A stretch of DNA of 64,000 nt from Mytilisepta virgata (lineage: Eukaryota; Mollusca; Bivalvia; Mytilida; Mytilidae), in the NCBI GenBank assembly GCA_028015205.1, contig CM051514.1, positions 5,642,001 through 5,706,000 of the forward strand, given 5' to 3'. The translations under genes and the position numbers were made by a program. The notes beneath the pieces were generated by a model, which was not told the origin of the DNA, did no database searches, and saw only the letters and a program-made list of their open reading frames with translations. Positions 43,560 through 54,062 of the stretch are shown piece by piece (the first letter of the stretch is position 1; each line of letters opens with the position of its first letter).

Positions 43560-45077
43560 TTATGGCCTTTTTGAGCTACCGGGACCTTCAATGTCGGCAA
43601 GGAAAGTGTCAGAAAGGTCCATATAATCATACTGGCCTTCTTGCAAATCCTCATCTTGTTGTTTTCTTGCCATTGCCCTAGTAACAACACAAGCTGGATA
43701 CAGTTCAGCATCATCTTCAGGTGATTTAACATCCACCACCGGTTCAATTGTAACAATTGGCTCAGCAACCACTTTGTTCCTAGCTAGATCATTTCCTAGC
43801 AACAATGAAACACCCTCAACGGGGAGAGTAGGACGAACACCCACAACAACTGGTCCAGTAATTAAATCTGACTTCAAATAAATACGATGGAGGGGAACAT
43901 CTATACAACCTAACTCCACACCTCGTAACAAAACGGAGGCACCAACGGACGTCTCCTCGGACAAAGGCAACACACCTTCTAACAACAAAGACTGAGAAGC
44001 TCCAGTGTCCCGCAAAATCTTAATAGGCTGAGAAGTAGTATTATCAACAATAGAAACAAACCCATCAGACATAAAGGGCTTATAATCCTCCATGTAATCA
44101 CAAAAACTGGACTTAAAAGCCTGACTCGCAGGACATTCCAACTTATTGGTAAAAACGGGTGTCGTACAAGCACTGGACTTGGGCTTATGATCTCTTTCAT
44201 TCTTCTTCTGGAGTCTAAAACAATCAGCCATCAGGTGACCATTTTTCTTACAATAAGCACAAGTTAGTGACTTCTTCTCAAAAGTATCAAATTTTGGACC
44301 AGACATATTATAACTAGACGGACTCTTATTCTGTGCAACAGGCTTAATATCAGTACGCTCAGTGCTTTGATTTTTGTAATTTCCGCTTGAAGTATTAAAA
44401 TTTTGACCTTTGAAACTTCTTTTATGTGAAATGGTATAATTATCGGAAACAACAGCTGCATCTTGCAATGTCTCAACAGTTTTGTCATCTAAATGTGTTT
44501 TTAAGTCTAAATTAACACACTGCTTGAACTCTTCTAATAACATTAATTGTCTTAATATATGAAAATTTTTATCTATTTTCCTTGACGTAAGCCATTTATC
44601 AAATAAATCTTCTTTTTCCCTAGCAAATTCAACATAGGTTTGTGTTTCAAACTTTTTATAAGACCTAAATTTCTGTCTATATGCTTCTGGCACTAGCTCA
44701 TAAGCTTTCAAAACTTCCTGTTTAACAGTGTCATAATCAGAACTTTTTTCTGAAGATAGAGCTGAGTAAATTTCAGCGGCCTTGCCCACAAAAACACTTT
44801 GCAGCATTGTAGTCCAATAAGGCTTTGGCCATTTCAAATTTTGAGCAATTTTCTCAAATTGTGGAAAAAATTTATCCACCGTTTTTTCACAAAATTTAGG
44901 AACCAAACGTATATTTTTTGCTGCCTCAAAATGTTCTGATTTTGACTTAGTGTTGCTTTCTACTTTAGCCATTTCTATTTTTATTTTCTCCATCTCTAAC
45001 CTTTCCTTCATTTCAAGTTCTGCCTGTAATTGTTTTTCTTCTTTTTCTAATTGTTTTAATTTAACTTCGTTTTCCAA
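43560..45077 (-). CDS. gag: Gag-protease polyprotein (main open part)
   Basis: 505 residues. The N-terminal 50 are charged and coiled-coil-like (KQLEKEEKQLQAELEMKERL). Residues about 52-220 are the capsid region. FAREKEDLFDKWLTSRKI and MLLEEFKQCVNLDLKTHL look like the SCAN-type fold reported to derive from Gmr1-like capsids. A zinc knuckle CAYCKKNGHLMADC has C273, C276, H281 and C286. An aspartic protease follows, with DTGA at 357-360 and LLLGND near 425-430. Gag packages element RNA; the protease matures the polyproteins. The same frame continues upstream to an ATG at 45383 but is broken by one TAA at 45132-45134, so this Met is probably not the original start. It ends with two in-frame stops (43557-43562), just after a candidate slip site. 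Confidence 0.93.
   Translation of the reverse strand: MENEVKLKQLEKEEKQLQAELEMKERLEMEKIKIEMAKVESNTKSKSEHFEAAKNIRLVPKFCEKTVDKFFPQFEKIAQNLKWPKPYWTTMLQSVFVGKAAEIYSALSSEKSSDYDTVKQEVLKAYELVPEAYRQKFRSYKKFETQTYVEFAREKEDLFDKWLTSRKIDKNFHILRQLMLLEEFKQCVNLDLKTHLDDKTVETLQDAAVVSDNYTISHKRSFKGQNFNTSSGNYKNQSTERTDIKPVAQNKSPSSYNMSGPKFDTFEKKSLTCAYCKKNGHLMADCFRLQKKNERDHKPKSSACTTPVFTNKLECPASQAFKSSFCDYMEDYKPFMSDGFVSIVDNTTSQPIKILRDTGASQSLLLEGVLPLSEETSVGASVLLRGVELGCIDVPLHRIYLKSDLITGPVVVGVRPTLPVEGVSLLLGNDLARNKVVAEPIVTIEPVVDVKSPEDDAELYPACVVTRAMARKQQDEDLQEGQYDYMDLSDTFLADIEGPGSSKRP
43566..43573 (-). promoter_or_regulatory. Candidate -1 frameshift site, gag to pol
   Basis: The minus strand reads CAAAAAGG four codons before the gag stop. 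In the gag frame the codons are TCA AAA AGG; slipping back one base gives AAA AAG, which enters the pol frame. That frame is closed by TAG only two codons earlier (at 43574-43576) and then stays open into pol. The overlap window is thus very small and contains this run of five A. It is not a perfect X XXY YYZ heptamer, and no downstream structure was checked. Confidence 0.7.
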
Positions 45078-45131
45078 TTGTTTTAATTTAAATCTATCTT
45101 CCTTTTCTAATTCAAGTTGTTTTAATTTAAG

Positions 45132-45383
45132 TTAATGTTCTAATTCAAGCTGGTTTAATTTTAAAGCATCAACATTTTCGACCTTGAGGTCAAGAGCCTC
45201 TTCACCAAAAATTTCTAAATCAACTAAATTGTCTATTACCAAATTTTTTATAATTTGTTTTCTCATAGATGTTCTAAAATCTATTTTTAGATGTTTAGCA
45301 AGCAACACTAATTCTTCTTTCTTTAATTTATCAAACCCTTCCAGGTCTGGCGTTTTCAAAAATTTACCAGCATCAAATTCCAT
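45132..45383 (-). pseudogene. gag: Gag N-terminal segment cut off by a stop codon
   Basis: 83 residues starting MEFDAGKFLKTPDLEGF, in the same frame as the main gag and separated from it by a TAA. Residues about 19-55 (LKKEELVLLAKHLKI ... MRKQIIKNLV) resemble a SAP-like helix-loop-helix seen at the N terminus of some invertebrate Gypsy gags. The end (LKLNQLELEH) runs into the repeated LKLKQLE text after the stop, which supports one original gag. A natural readthrough stop is possible but less likely. Confidence 0.8.
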
Positions 45384-45449
45384 TTTGTAGAATTTTGTTG
45401 GCTAATTCTAATGAAAATACTGAAAAAATTTAATAAGATATGAACGTTC

Positions 45450-45467
45450 TCCCGAGACGAGCCCCCA
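45450..45467 (-). other. Primer binding site, tRNA-Pro-like
   Basis: The minus strand reads TGGGGGCTCGTCTCGGGA, five bases inside the 5' LTR end. Its first 12 bases match the complement of eukaryotic tRNA-Pro 3' ends (GACGAGCCCCCA); the next bases differ by an apparent extra base. This assignment uses general knowledge of tRNA-Pro primer sites. Confidence 0.8.
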
Positions 45468-45472
45468 ATTTC

Positions 45473-46107
45473 TGTTACGGCCGAAATCACCTTTTAAATT
45501 GTAGCCAACAAAAGACACAAATCAATAATAAAATTTAACAAGATTTATTATATACAAGTTTACAAAAAATATTACAAAAAAACTAAAATGTCAACTTAAC
45601 TGTTCAAAATCCTTCGTCTTTTCCTAATCCGGAATTCTTCTCGTTCCTGTTGCGGGAATCCAAACGGAATATTATATCCAATCAGTCACAATCTAGTATG
45701 ATGTAACGAAAATGAAAGTATGTCAAGTACGATGTGTGAAACGTAAATAAATCCAACAGCTGAAAATACAAGAATGTCTAGTCCAATAAGTTCTGATCTG
45801 CAAGTTTAACTTTCGTGTCCATATATATACTGTAGAACGGAAACTTCTGGAATACGGTAGAAGTTCGAATCACATCATAATTATTACGTAAGTCAAATAG
45901 AAAGTTCTAGTCATTCCATCAGTATCCATTATTGTTCCAGTGATTTCTAAACTGCGCAGTTATAACATTATTTGGTAAACAACTATAAATATTATGTAAA
46001 CATATTATACATGTTATAAGGCTACGCAAAACAAATCAGGCCAAGATAAATAATATAATAATTACAATACCATATCAAAATAAATATAATAATACAATAT
46101 CATAACA
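45473..46107 (-). repeat. 5' LTR
   Basis: 635 bp, nearly identical to the 3' LTR. Differences seen are GAGAACAC/GAAAATAC (two changes) and CACACCAT/CACATCAT (one). It carries a TATA-like ATATATATAC at 45821-45830, a candidate promoter. Confidence 0.95.
45821..45830 (-). promoter_or_regulatory. TATA-like box in 5' LTR
   Basis: The minus strand reads GTATATATAT about 350 bases before the LTR/PBS junction. It is the only TATA-like tract standing out in the LTR; function is inferred. Confidence 0.35.
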
Positions 46108-49100
46108 TTAGTATGGTTTACATACTTATTCCCTGAGGAAACTTGTACAAAACTATATCTATGTGCTGTTATTATGGTTTACATACTTATTCCCTGAGGA
46201 AACTTGTACAAAACTATATCTATGTGCTGTTATTATGGTTTACATACTTATTCCCTGAGGAAACTTGTACAAAACTATATCTATGTGCTCTTATTATGGT
46301 TTTCATACTTATTCCCTGGGGAAACTTGTACAAAACTATATCTATGCGCTGTTAGTATGGTTTACATACTTATTCCCTGAGGAAACTTGTACAAAAGCTA
46401 TATCTTTGTGCTGTTAGTATGGTTTACATACTTATTCCCTGAGGAAACTTGTACAAAAGCTATATCTATGTGCTGTTATTATGGTTTACATACTTATTCC
46501 CTGCGGAAACCTGTACAAAACTATATCTATGTGACCTTATTATGGTTTTCATACTTATTCCCTGGGGAAACTTGTACAAAACTATATCTATGTGCTGTTA
46601 GTATGGTTTACATACTTATTCCCTGAGGAAACTTGTACAAAAGCTATATCTATGTGCTGTTATTATGGTTTACATACTTATTCTCTGAGGAAACTTGTAC
46701 AAAAGCTATATCTATGTGCTGTTAGTATGGTTTACATACTTATTCCCTGAGGAAACTTGTACAAAAACTATATCTATGTGCTGTTATTATGGTTTACATA
46801 CTTATTCCCTGAGGAAACTTGTACAAAACTATATCTATGTGCTGTTATTATGGTTTACATACTTATTCCCTGAGGAAACTTGTACAAAAGCTATATCTAT
46901 GTGCTGTTATTATGGTTTACATACTTATTCCCCGATGAAACTTGAACAAAACTATATCTATGTGCTGTTATTATGGTTTACATACTTATTCCCTGAGGAA
47001 ACTTGTACAAAACTATATCTATGTGCTGTTATTATGGTTTACATACTTATTCCCTGAGGAAACTTGTACAAAACTATATCTATGTGCTGTTATTATGGTT
47101 TACATACTTATTCCCTGAGGAAACTTGTACAAAAGCTATATCTATGTGCTGTTATTATGGTTTACATACTTATTCCCCGATGAAACTTGAACAAAACTAT
47201 ATCTATGTGCTGTTAGTATGGTTTACATACTTATTCCCTGAGGAAACTTGTACAAAACTATATCTATGTGCTGTTATTATGGTTTACATACTTATTCCCT
47301 GAGGAAACTTGTACAAAACTATATCTATGTGCTCTTATTATGGTTTTCATACTTATTCCCTGGGGAAACTTGTACAAAACTATATCTATGCGCTGTTAGT
47401 ATGGTTTACATACTTATTCCCTGAGGAAACTTGTACAAAAGCTATATCTATGTGCTGTTAGTATGGTTTACATACTTATTCCCTGAGGAAACTTGTACAA
47501 AAGCTATATCTATGTGCTGTTATTATGGTTTACATACTTATTCCCTGCGGAAACCTGTACAAAACTATATCTATGTGACCTTATTATGGTTTTCATACTT
47601 ATTCCCTGGGGAAACTTGTACAAAACTATATCTATGTGCTGTTAGTATGGTTTACATACTTATTCCCTGAGGAAACTTGTACAAAAGCTATATCTATGTG
47701 CTGTTATTATGGTTTACATACTTATTCTCTGAGGAAACTTGTACAAAAGCTATATCTATGTGCTGTTAGTATGGTTTACATACTTATTTCCTGAGGAAAC
47801 TTGTACAAAAACTATATCTATGTGCTGTTATTATGGTTTACATACTTATTCCCTGAGGAAACTTGTACAAAACTATATCTATGTGCTGTTATTATGGTTG
47901 ACATACTTATTCCCTGAGGAAACTTGTACAAAAGCTATATCTATGTGCTGTTATTATGGTTTACATACTTATTCCCCGATGAAACTTGAACAAAACTATA
48001 TCTATGTGCTGTTATTATGGTTTACATACTTATTCCCTGAGGAAACTTGTACAAAACTATATCTATGTGCTGTTATTATGGTTTACATACTTATTCCCTG
48101 AGGAAACTTGTACAAAAGCTATATCTATGTGCTGTTATTATGGTTTACATACTTATTCCCTGCGGAAACCTGTACAAAACTATATCTATGTGACCTTATT
48201 ATGGTTTTCATACTTATTCCCTGGGGAAACTTGTACAAAACTATATCTATGTGCTGTTAGTATGGTTTACATACTTATTCCCTGAGGAAACTTGTACAAA
48301 AGCTATATCTATGTGCTGTTATTATGGTTTACATACTTATTCCCTGCGGAAACCTGTACAAAACTATATCTATGTGACCTTATTATGGTTTTCATACTTA
48401 TTCCCTGGGGAAACTTGTACAAAACTATAGCTATGTGCTGTTAGTATGGTTTACATATTTATTCCCTGAGGAAACTTGTACAAAAGCTATATCTATGTGC
48501 TGTTATTATGGTTTACATACTTATTCTCTGAGGAAACTTGTACAAAAGCTATATCTATGTGCTGTTAGTATGGTTTACATACTTATTTCCTGAGGAAACT
48601 TGTACAAAAACTATATCTATGTGCTGTTATTATGGTTTACATACTTATTCCCTGAGGAAACTTGTACAAAACTATATCTATGTGCTGTTATTATGGTTGA
48701 CATACTTATTCCCTGAGGAAACTTGTACAAAAGCTATATCTATGTGCTGTTATTATGGTTTACATACTTATTCCCCGATGAAACTTGAACAAAACTATAT
48801 CTATGTGCTGTTATTATGGTTTACATACTTATTCCCTGAGGAAACTTGTACAAAACTATATCTATGTGCTGTTATTATGGTTTACATACTTATTCCCCGA
48901 GGAAACTTGTACAAAACTATAATTATGTGCTGTTATTATGGTTTACATACTTATTCCCCGAGAAAATTGTACAAAACTATATCTATGTGCTGTTATTATG
49001 GTTTACATACTTATTCCCCGAGGAAACTTGTACAAAAGCTATATCTATGTGCTGTTAGTATGGTTTACATACTTATTCCCCAAGGAAACTTGTACAAAAG

Positions 49101-49225
49101 CTATATCTATGTGCTGTTAGTATGGTTTACATACTTAATCCCCAAGGAAACTTGTACAAAACTATATCTATGTGCTCTTATTATGGTTTACATAGTTATT
49201 TCCTGAGAGAACGCGCACTACATGT
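46108..49225. repeat. 61/62-bp satellite with higher-order duplications
   Basis: About 50 units of the same satellite as 39497-39969, with variants CAAAACTAT (61 bp) and CAAAAGCTAT (62 bp). Marker variants repeat at larger steps. CTCTTATTATGGTTTTCATA and the CCTGGGGAAAC unit recur 1044 bp apart (46320 and 47364). TGGTTGACATAC and TATTTCCTGAGG recur 799 bp apart (47897 and 48696). The last units decay near 49190-49250. The many phased frames (for example YIYVLL, LHTYS) are satellite by-products. Confidence 0.95.
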
Positions 49226-50648
49226 ACTATAGCTACATCTATATCTAGCTATGGGGCAATTAATATTGTCCAGTCACCATATATTATGTTTCAGAAAAAG
49301 GTTGTTTTCAGGTTGTTGCAGAGTTATCTCCCATATTGTGAGGTATTCTGGTGAAAGTTTGCAGATTTATTTTCGTAAATTTATTTTTAGCTAGAAGTTA
49401 ACTGATAAAGTAAAATTTATCCATTTACCATTTTTGAGAGATTTTGGGTTCTTGAAAGACTACCAATTAGTTGAATTTGCTATACTTTTGCACATGTTTT
49501 GGCACAGCCTGAAAATTATTACCGATAGTAAAGTAGTTCTGTTTGAAAACCATGTGCAAAAAAGATACTTTTCAGACTGTAATATTATGGTTAACCTATT
49601 TTTGATACACCTTAATTTATCTTAAAAAATTTAATACCCCTCAAGAACATGCTATATCTGTTTAATTACACCGAATGTTAACGTACAAAACGCATTGATG
49701 ATCGTGACATTACAAGCGTCCAGTCGGATAGAGTATTTTTTGGCAAATACCACGGCAGAGAGGGTAAAAAAAGGCATATCCTTTTTGCATATACCCCGGC
49801 GCTGTTTAAAAATGAACGATATTCATTTGATAAAAGTAAATTGGTGAAAAATACACTGGTTATCAACCAATCAAAACCCAGGATTCTTACATAAGGTGTA
49901 ATTATTGAAGAAAAACCTCAGACAAATCATTAAACTTGCATTCATGTTTATTTTTTAAATGTTGTCTGTTAATAAATGTAATCCATGGACCGTTTAACTG
50001 GTACCATAGCAGTAAGGAAAGGAGTAGTAAACCAGTTACTACATGTAAAACTTATCAGATTTGCTGTTTAATATCAATTGCTTTAAACATTGAATTGATA
50101 TTGATCCTGTTTACATATAATACATGATACTGTTTTGTTATTTGTATAAGTCATAAAAATAATAATGTTTTTTATATATTTATGTATTTATGTATAGACA
50201 TGCCTAACTAGTCAATGTACTTTCATTTGTTATTGTTTAAAATCTAGAAGTCAATGAAAAAAATAATATAAAAGTAACTGGTCAAGATGTCATCTTATAA
50301 TTTTTATTACAGTTATTTATTTACTTGATACTAGAGTAATTTAAAAAAAAAAAGATTGCAGAAATAAATATTTAGGTTATGTGTTTCAGGAGTACATATT
50401 TTTGGGAAATTTGTCATGCATCGAGAATATACGAAACTCCATCATAATTTTAAACAATTTAATATACTTAACTTTTAACAAGTGAATACGTTATTTCCCT
50501 ACGACTTTTGTTTTGAGCTAATGAAAAATTGTGCCATGAATAATTAAAGACCTTTTTTTCTCATGAATAATGTTATTTTATATAATATCTAATATTATAT
50601 TGAAATTGCTGTATATAAAATCATATTTGCTTTGCTGACTTCCTTTAT
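49226..50648. other. No gene seen
   Basis: AT-rich intergenic sequence. No coding frame, repeat pair or RNA gene could be supported. Confidence 0.5.
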
Positions 50649-51084
50649 TAGCTCAACTGAAAGGCCATGTGAGCTATTGCGTCCGTCATCCGCCGTCCGT
50701 CCATCCGTTAACTTTTCACATTTCAATCTTCTTCTCCAAAACCCCATGGCCAATTGAAACCAAACTTGGTGGGGATGTTCATTGCATGGTCCTCTACAGA
50801 TTTTATGTTTTTGGTACTGATCCAAAATTTAAGATGGTTGCCGGGCCATTTATGCACTCTGATCGGCTGAAATTTTAAAAATCTTCTTCTCTGAAACTAC
50901 AAAAGCAATTGCATTGTTATATTGCAGGAATGATCCTTACATGGTCATCTACAAGTTTTATGTCTTTTTTTCCGGCTAAATTCAACATGGCTGCCAGGGT
51001 CAAGTATGCACTCTGATTGGCTGAAATTTAAAAATCTCTGAAACTACATAGCAATTGAATCATTACATTGCAGGAATTATTCTT
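50649..51084 (+). mobile_element. GTCCGTC-type element, 5' part
   Basis: It starts TAGCTCAACTGAAAGGCCAT ... GTGAGCTATTGCGTCCGTCA, then CCGTCCGTCCATCCGTTAAC and TTCTTCTCCAAAACC. The layout is the same as 27961-28370. It runs into the tandem block at 51085. Confidence 0.75.
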
Positions 51085-54062
51085 ACATGGTCCTCTACCA
51101 ATTGTATGTTTTTCGTTCCAATATGACTTCCAAGATGTCTATGGGAAATACATACATCTTCTTGTCAGAAACCGTTTGACAGATGGAAGTAATATTGTGC
51201 CTGAATGATCATATAATGGTTCTTAACAAAATTTACGTTTTTAGTGCCGATCCGAAATTCGACATAGTTGGCGGGGTCAATTATGCACTCTGATTGGGCT
51301 GAAATTTCAAAAATCTTCTCCTCTACAAAAGCAATTGAATCGTTACATTGCAGGAATGATCCTTACATGGTCATCTACCAACTTTATGTTTTTCATGCCA
51401 ATATGAAATCCAAGATGTCTGAAACTACAGAGTCAGTTGCAACCAAACTTGCCAGACTCAATGGTCCTTAAATGGTCCTCTGTCAGAATTGTGTCCGATG
51501 ACCCAGAATGTCAACCAAGATGACCGTCACAGCAGAACTTAGTTTAACATAGGACCCTTTGGGAAAGTTCATTAAAAAAATCTTCTGATCTGAGACCAAT
51601 TGGCCAATTGGGACCCGACTTGGCAGTAATAGTCACTAGATGGTCCCCTTTCATTATTGTGTCCGCTGACCTGGCCTGTTAATCAAGATGGCCACCAAAG
51701 CTGAACTTAGTTTAACATAGGACACTATGGGAAAATTTTATTTGCAGTCACCATTCCGTAAAAATTGGCCATTTGAAACCAAACTAATACCAGCAATGGC
51801 CCTCTTTCAGAATTGTGTTTGATAACCTTGAATGTCAACTAAGATGGCCACCACACCCTAACTTTGTTTAACGTTGAACCTATGGAAAAACTAGCCATGA
51901 TAACTGCTACACTTAAATTATCAGTCCTGCCGGAGGTGAACAAGTTAAATCCAGGTGAGCGATACAGGCTCTTGAGAGCCTCCAGTTTTTTAATGCATGG
52001 CTAAACCAAAATAAGTTCAGTTGTGTATTTTTTAAATATCTGAGGTTTTATAAAGTTTTGCTCATAAAAAATATCTCATAATAACATGGTCCTCTACCAA
52101 TTGTATGTTTTTCGTGCCAATATGAAATCCAAGATGTCTATGGGAAAGACATACAAACATCTTCTTGTCAGAAACCGTTTGAAAGATGGAAGTAATATTA
52201 TGCCTGAATGATCATATAATGGTTCTTAACAAAATTTATGTTTTTAGTGCCGATCCGAAATTCGACATAGTTGGCGAGGTCAATTATGCTCTCTGATTGG
52301 TTGAAATTTCAAAAATCTTCTCCTCTACAAAAGCAATTGAATCGTTACATTGCAGGAATGATCCTTACATGGTCATCTACCAACTTTATGTTTTTCATGC
52401 CAATATGAAATCCAAGATGTCTGAAACTGCAGAGTCAGTTGCAACCAAACTTGGCAGACTCAATGGTCCTTAAATGGTCCTCTGTCAGAATTGTGTCCGA
52501 TGACCCAGAATGTCAACCAAGATGACCGTCACAGCTGAACTTAGTTTAACATAGGACCCTTTGGGAAAGTTCATTAAAAAAAATTTCTGATCTGAGACCA
52601 ATTGGCCAATTGGGACCCGACTTGGCAGCAATAGTCACTAGAACTTCATTATTGTGTCCGCTGACCTGGTCTGTCATTCAAGATGGCCACCAAAGCTGAA
52701 CTTTAACATAGGACACTATGGGAAAATTTAATTTGTAGTCACCATTCCTTAAACTTGGCCATTTGAAACCAAATTAATACCAGCAATGGCCCTCTTTCAG
52801 AATTGTGTTTGATAACCTTGAATGTCAACTAAGATGGCCACCACACCCTAACTTTGTTTAACGTTGAACCTATGGGAAAACTAGCCAAGATAACTGCTAC
52901 ACTTAAATTATCAGTCCTGCCGGAGGTGAACAAGTTAAATCCAGGTGAGCGATACAGGCTCTTGAGAGCCTCCAGTTTTTTAATGCATGGCTAAACCAAA
53001 ATAAGTTCAGTTGTGTATTTTTTAAATATCTGAGGTTTTATAAAGTTTTGCTCATAAAAAATATCTCATAATAACATGGTCCTCTACCAATTGTATGTTT
53101 TTCGTGCCAATATGAAATCCAAGATGTCTTTGGGAAAGACATACAAACATCTTCTTGTCAGAAACCGTTTGAAAGATGGAAGTAATATTATGCCTGAATG
53201 ATCATATAATGGTTCTTAACAAAATTTATGTTTTTAGTGCCGATCCGAAATTCGACATAGTTGGCGAGGTCAATTATGCTCTCTGATTGGTTGAAATTTC
53301 AAAAATCTTCTCCTCTACAAAAGCAATTGAATCGTTACATTGCAGGAATGATCCTTACATGGTCATCTACCAACTTTATGTTTTTCATGCCAATATGAAA
53401 TCCAAGATGTCTGAAACTGCAGAGTCAGTTGCAACCAAACTTGGCAGACTCAATGGTCCTTAAATGGTCCTCTGTCAGAATTGTGTCCGATGACCCAGAA
53501 TGTCAACCAAGATGACCGTCACAGCTGAACTTAGTTTAACATAGGACCCTTTGGGAAAGTTCATTAAAAAAAATTTCTGATCTGAGACCAATTGGCCAAT
53601 TGGGACCCGACTTGGCAGCAATAGTCACTAGATGGTCCCCTTTCATTATTGTGTCCGCTGACCTGGCCTGTCATTCAAGATGGCCACCAAAGCTGAACTT
53701 TAACATAGGACACTATGGGAAAATTTAATTTGTAGTCACCATTCCTTAAACTTGGCCATTTGAAACCAAATTAATACCAGCAATGGCCCTCTTTCAGAAT
53801 TGTGTTTGATAACCTTGAATGTCAACTAAGATTGCTACCACACCCTAACTTTGTTTAACGTTGAACCTATGGGAAAACTAGCCAAGATAACTGCTACACT
53901 TAAATTATCAGTCCTGCCGAAGGTGAACAAGTTAAATCCAGGTGAGCGATACAGACTCTTGAGACCCTCTAATTTATTAATGCATGGCTAACCAAAATAA
54001 GTTTAGTTGAATATTCTTTTAAATATCTGAGTTTTTATAAAGTTGTGCGCATAAAAAATACC
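51085..54062 (+). repeat. Three ~1 kb tandem units of GTCCGTC-family sequence
   Basis: Units begin with ACATGGTCCTCTACCAATTG at 51085, 52084 and 53074 (steps of 999 and 990 bp). Each includes TGTGTCCGATGACCCAGAAT, TTTAACATAGGACCC, the tail GGTGAGCGATACAG(G/A)CTCTT and about 100 bp of non-element text (AATGCATGGCTAA.CCAAAAT). Units 2 and 3 are nearly identical, apart from a few-base deletion near 52642 and scattered changes; unit 1 is more diverged. No coding frame. Confidence 0.9.

Larger units (their letters stand above)
39970..46107 (-). mobile_element. LTR retrotransposon, Gmr1-like domain order (IN before RT)
   Basis: Complete element of 6138 bp. LTRs at 39970-40604 and 45473-46107 are both 635 bp and by eye differ at about 3 positions. 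A 4-bp target duplication is TTGG (39966-39969) and TTAG (46108-46111), with one mismatch; the intact satellite has TTAG, so the left copy probably mutated. In element orientation (minus) the order is LTR, primer site, gag-protease, integrase, RT, RNase H, polypurine tract, LTR. Protein motifs are Ty3/Gypsy-type. The order with integrase first is otherwise typical of Ty1/Copia and is known in Gypsy for the Gmr1 group. Confidence 0.95.

Noticed and set aside
39570..49206. Many plus-strand frames with YIYVLL and LHTYS repeats
   Set aside because: Satellite-derived; all follow the 61/62-bp unit and change with its indels.
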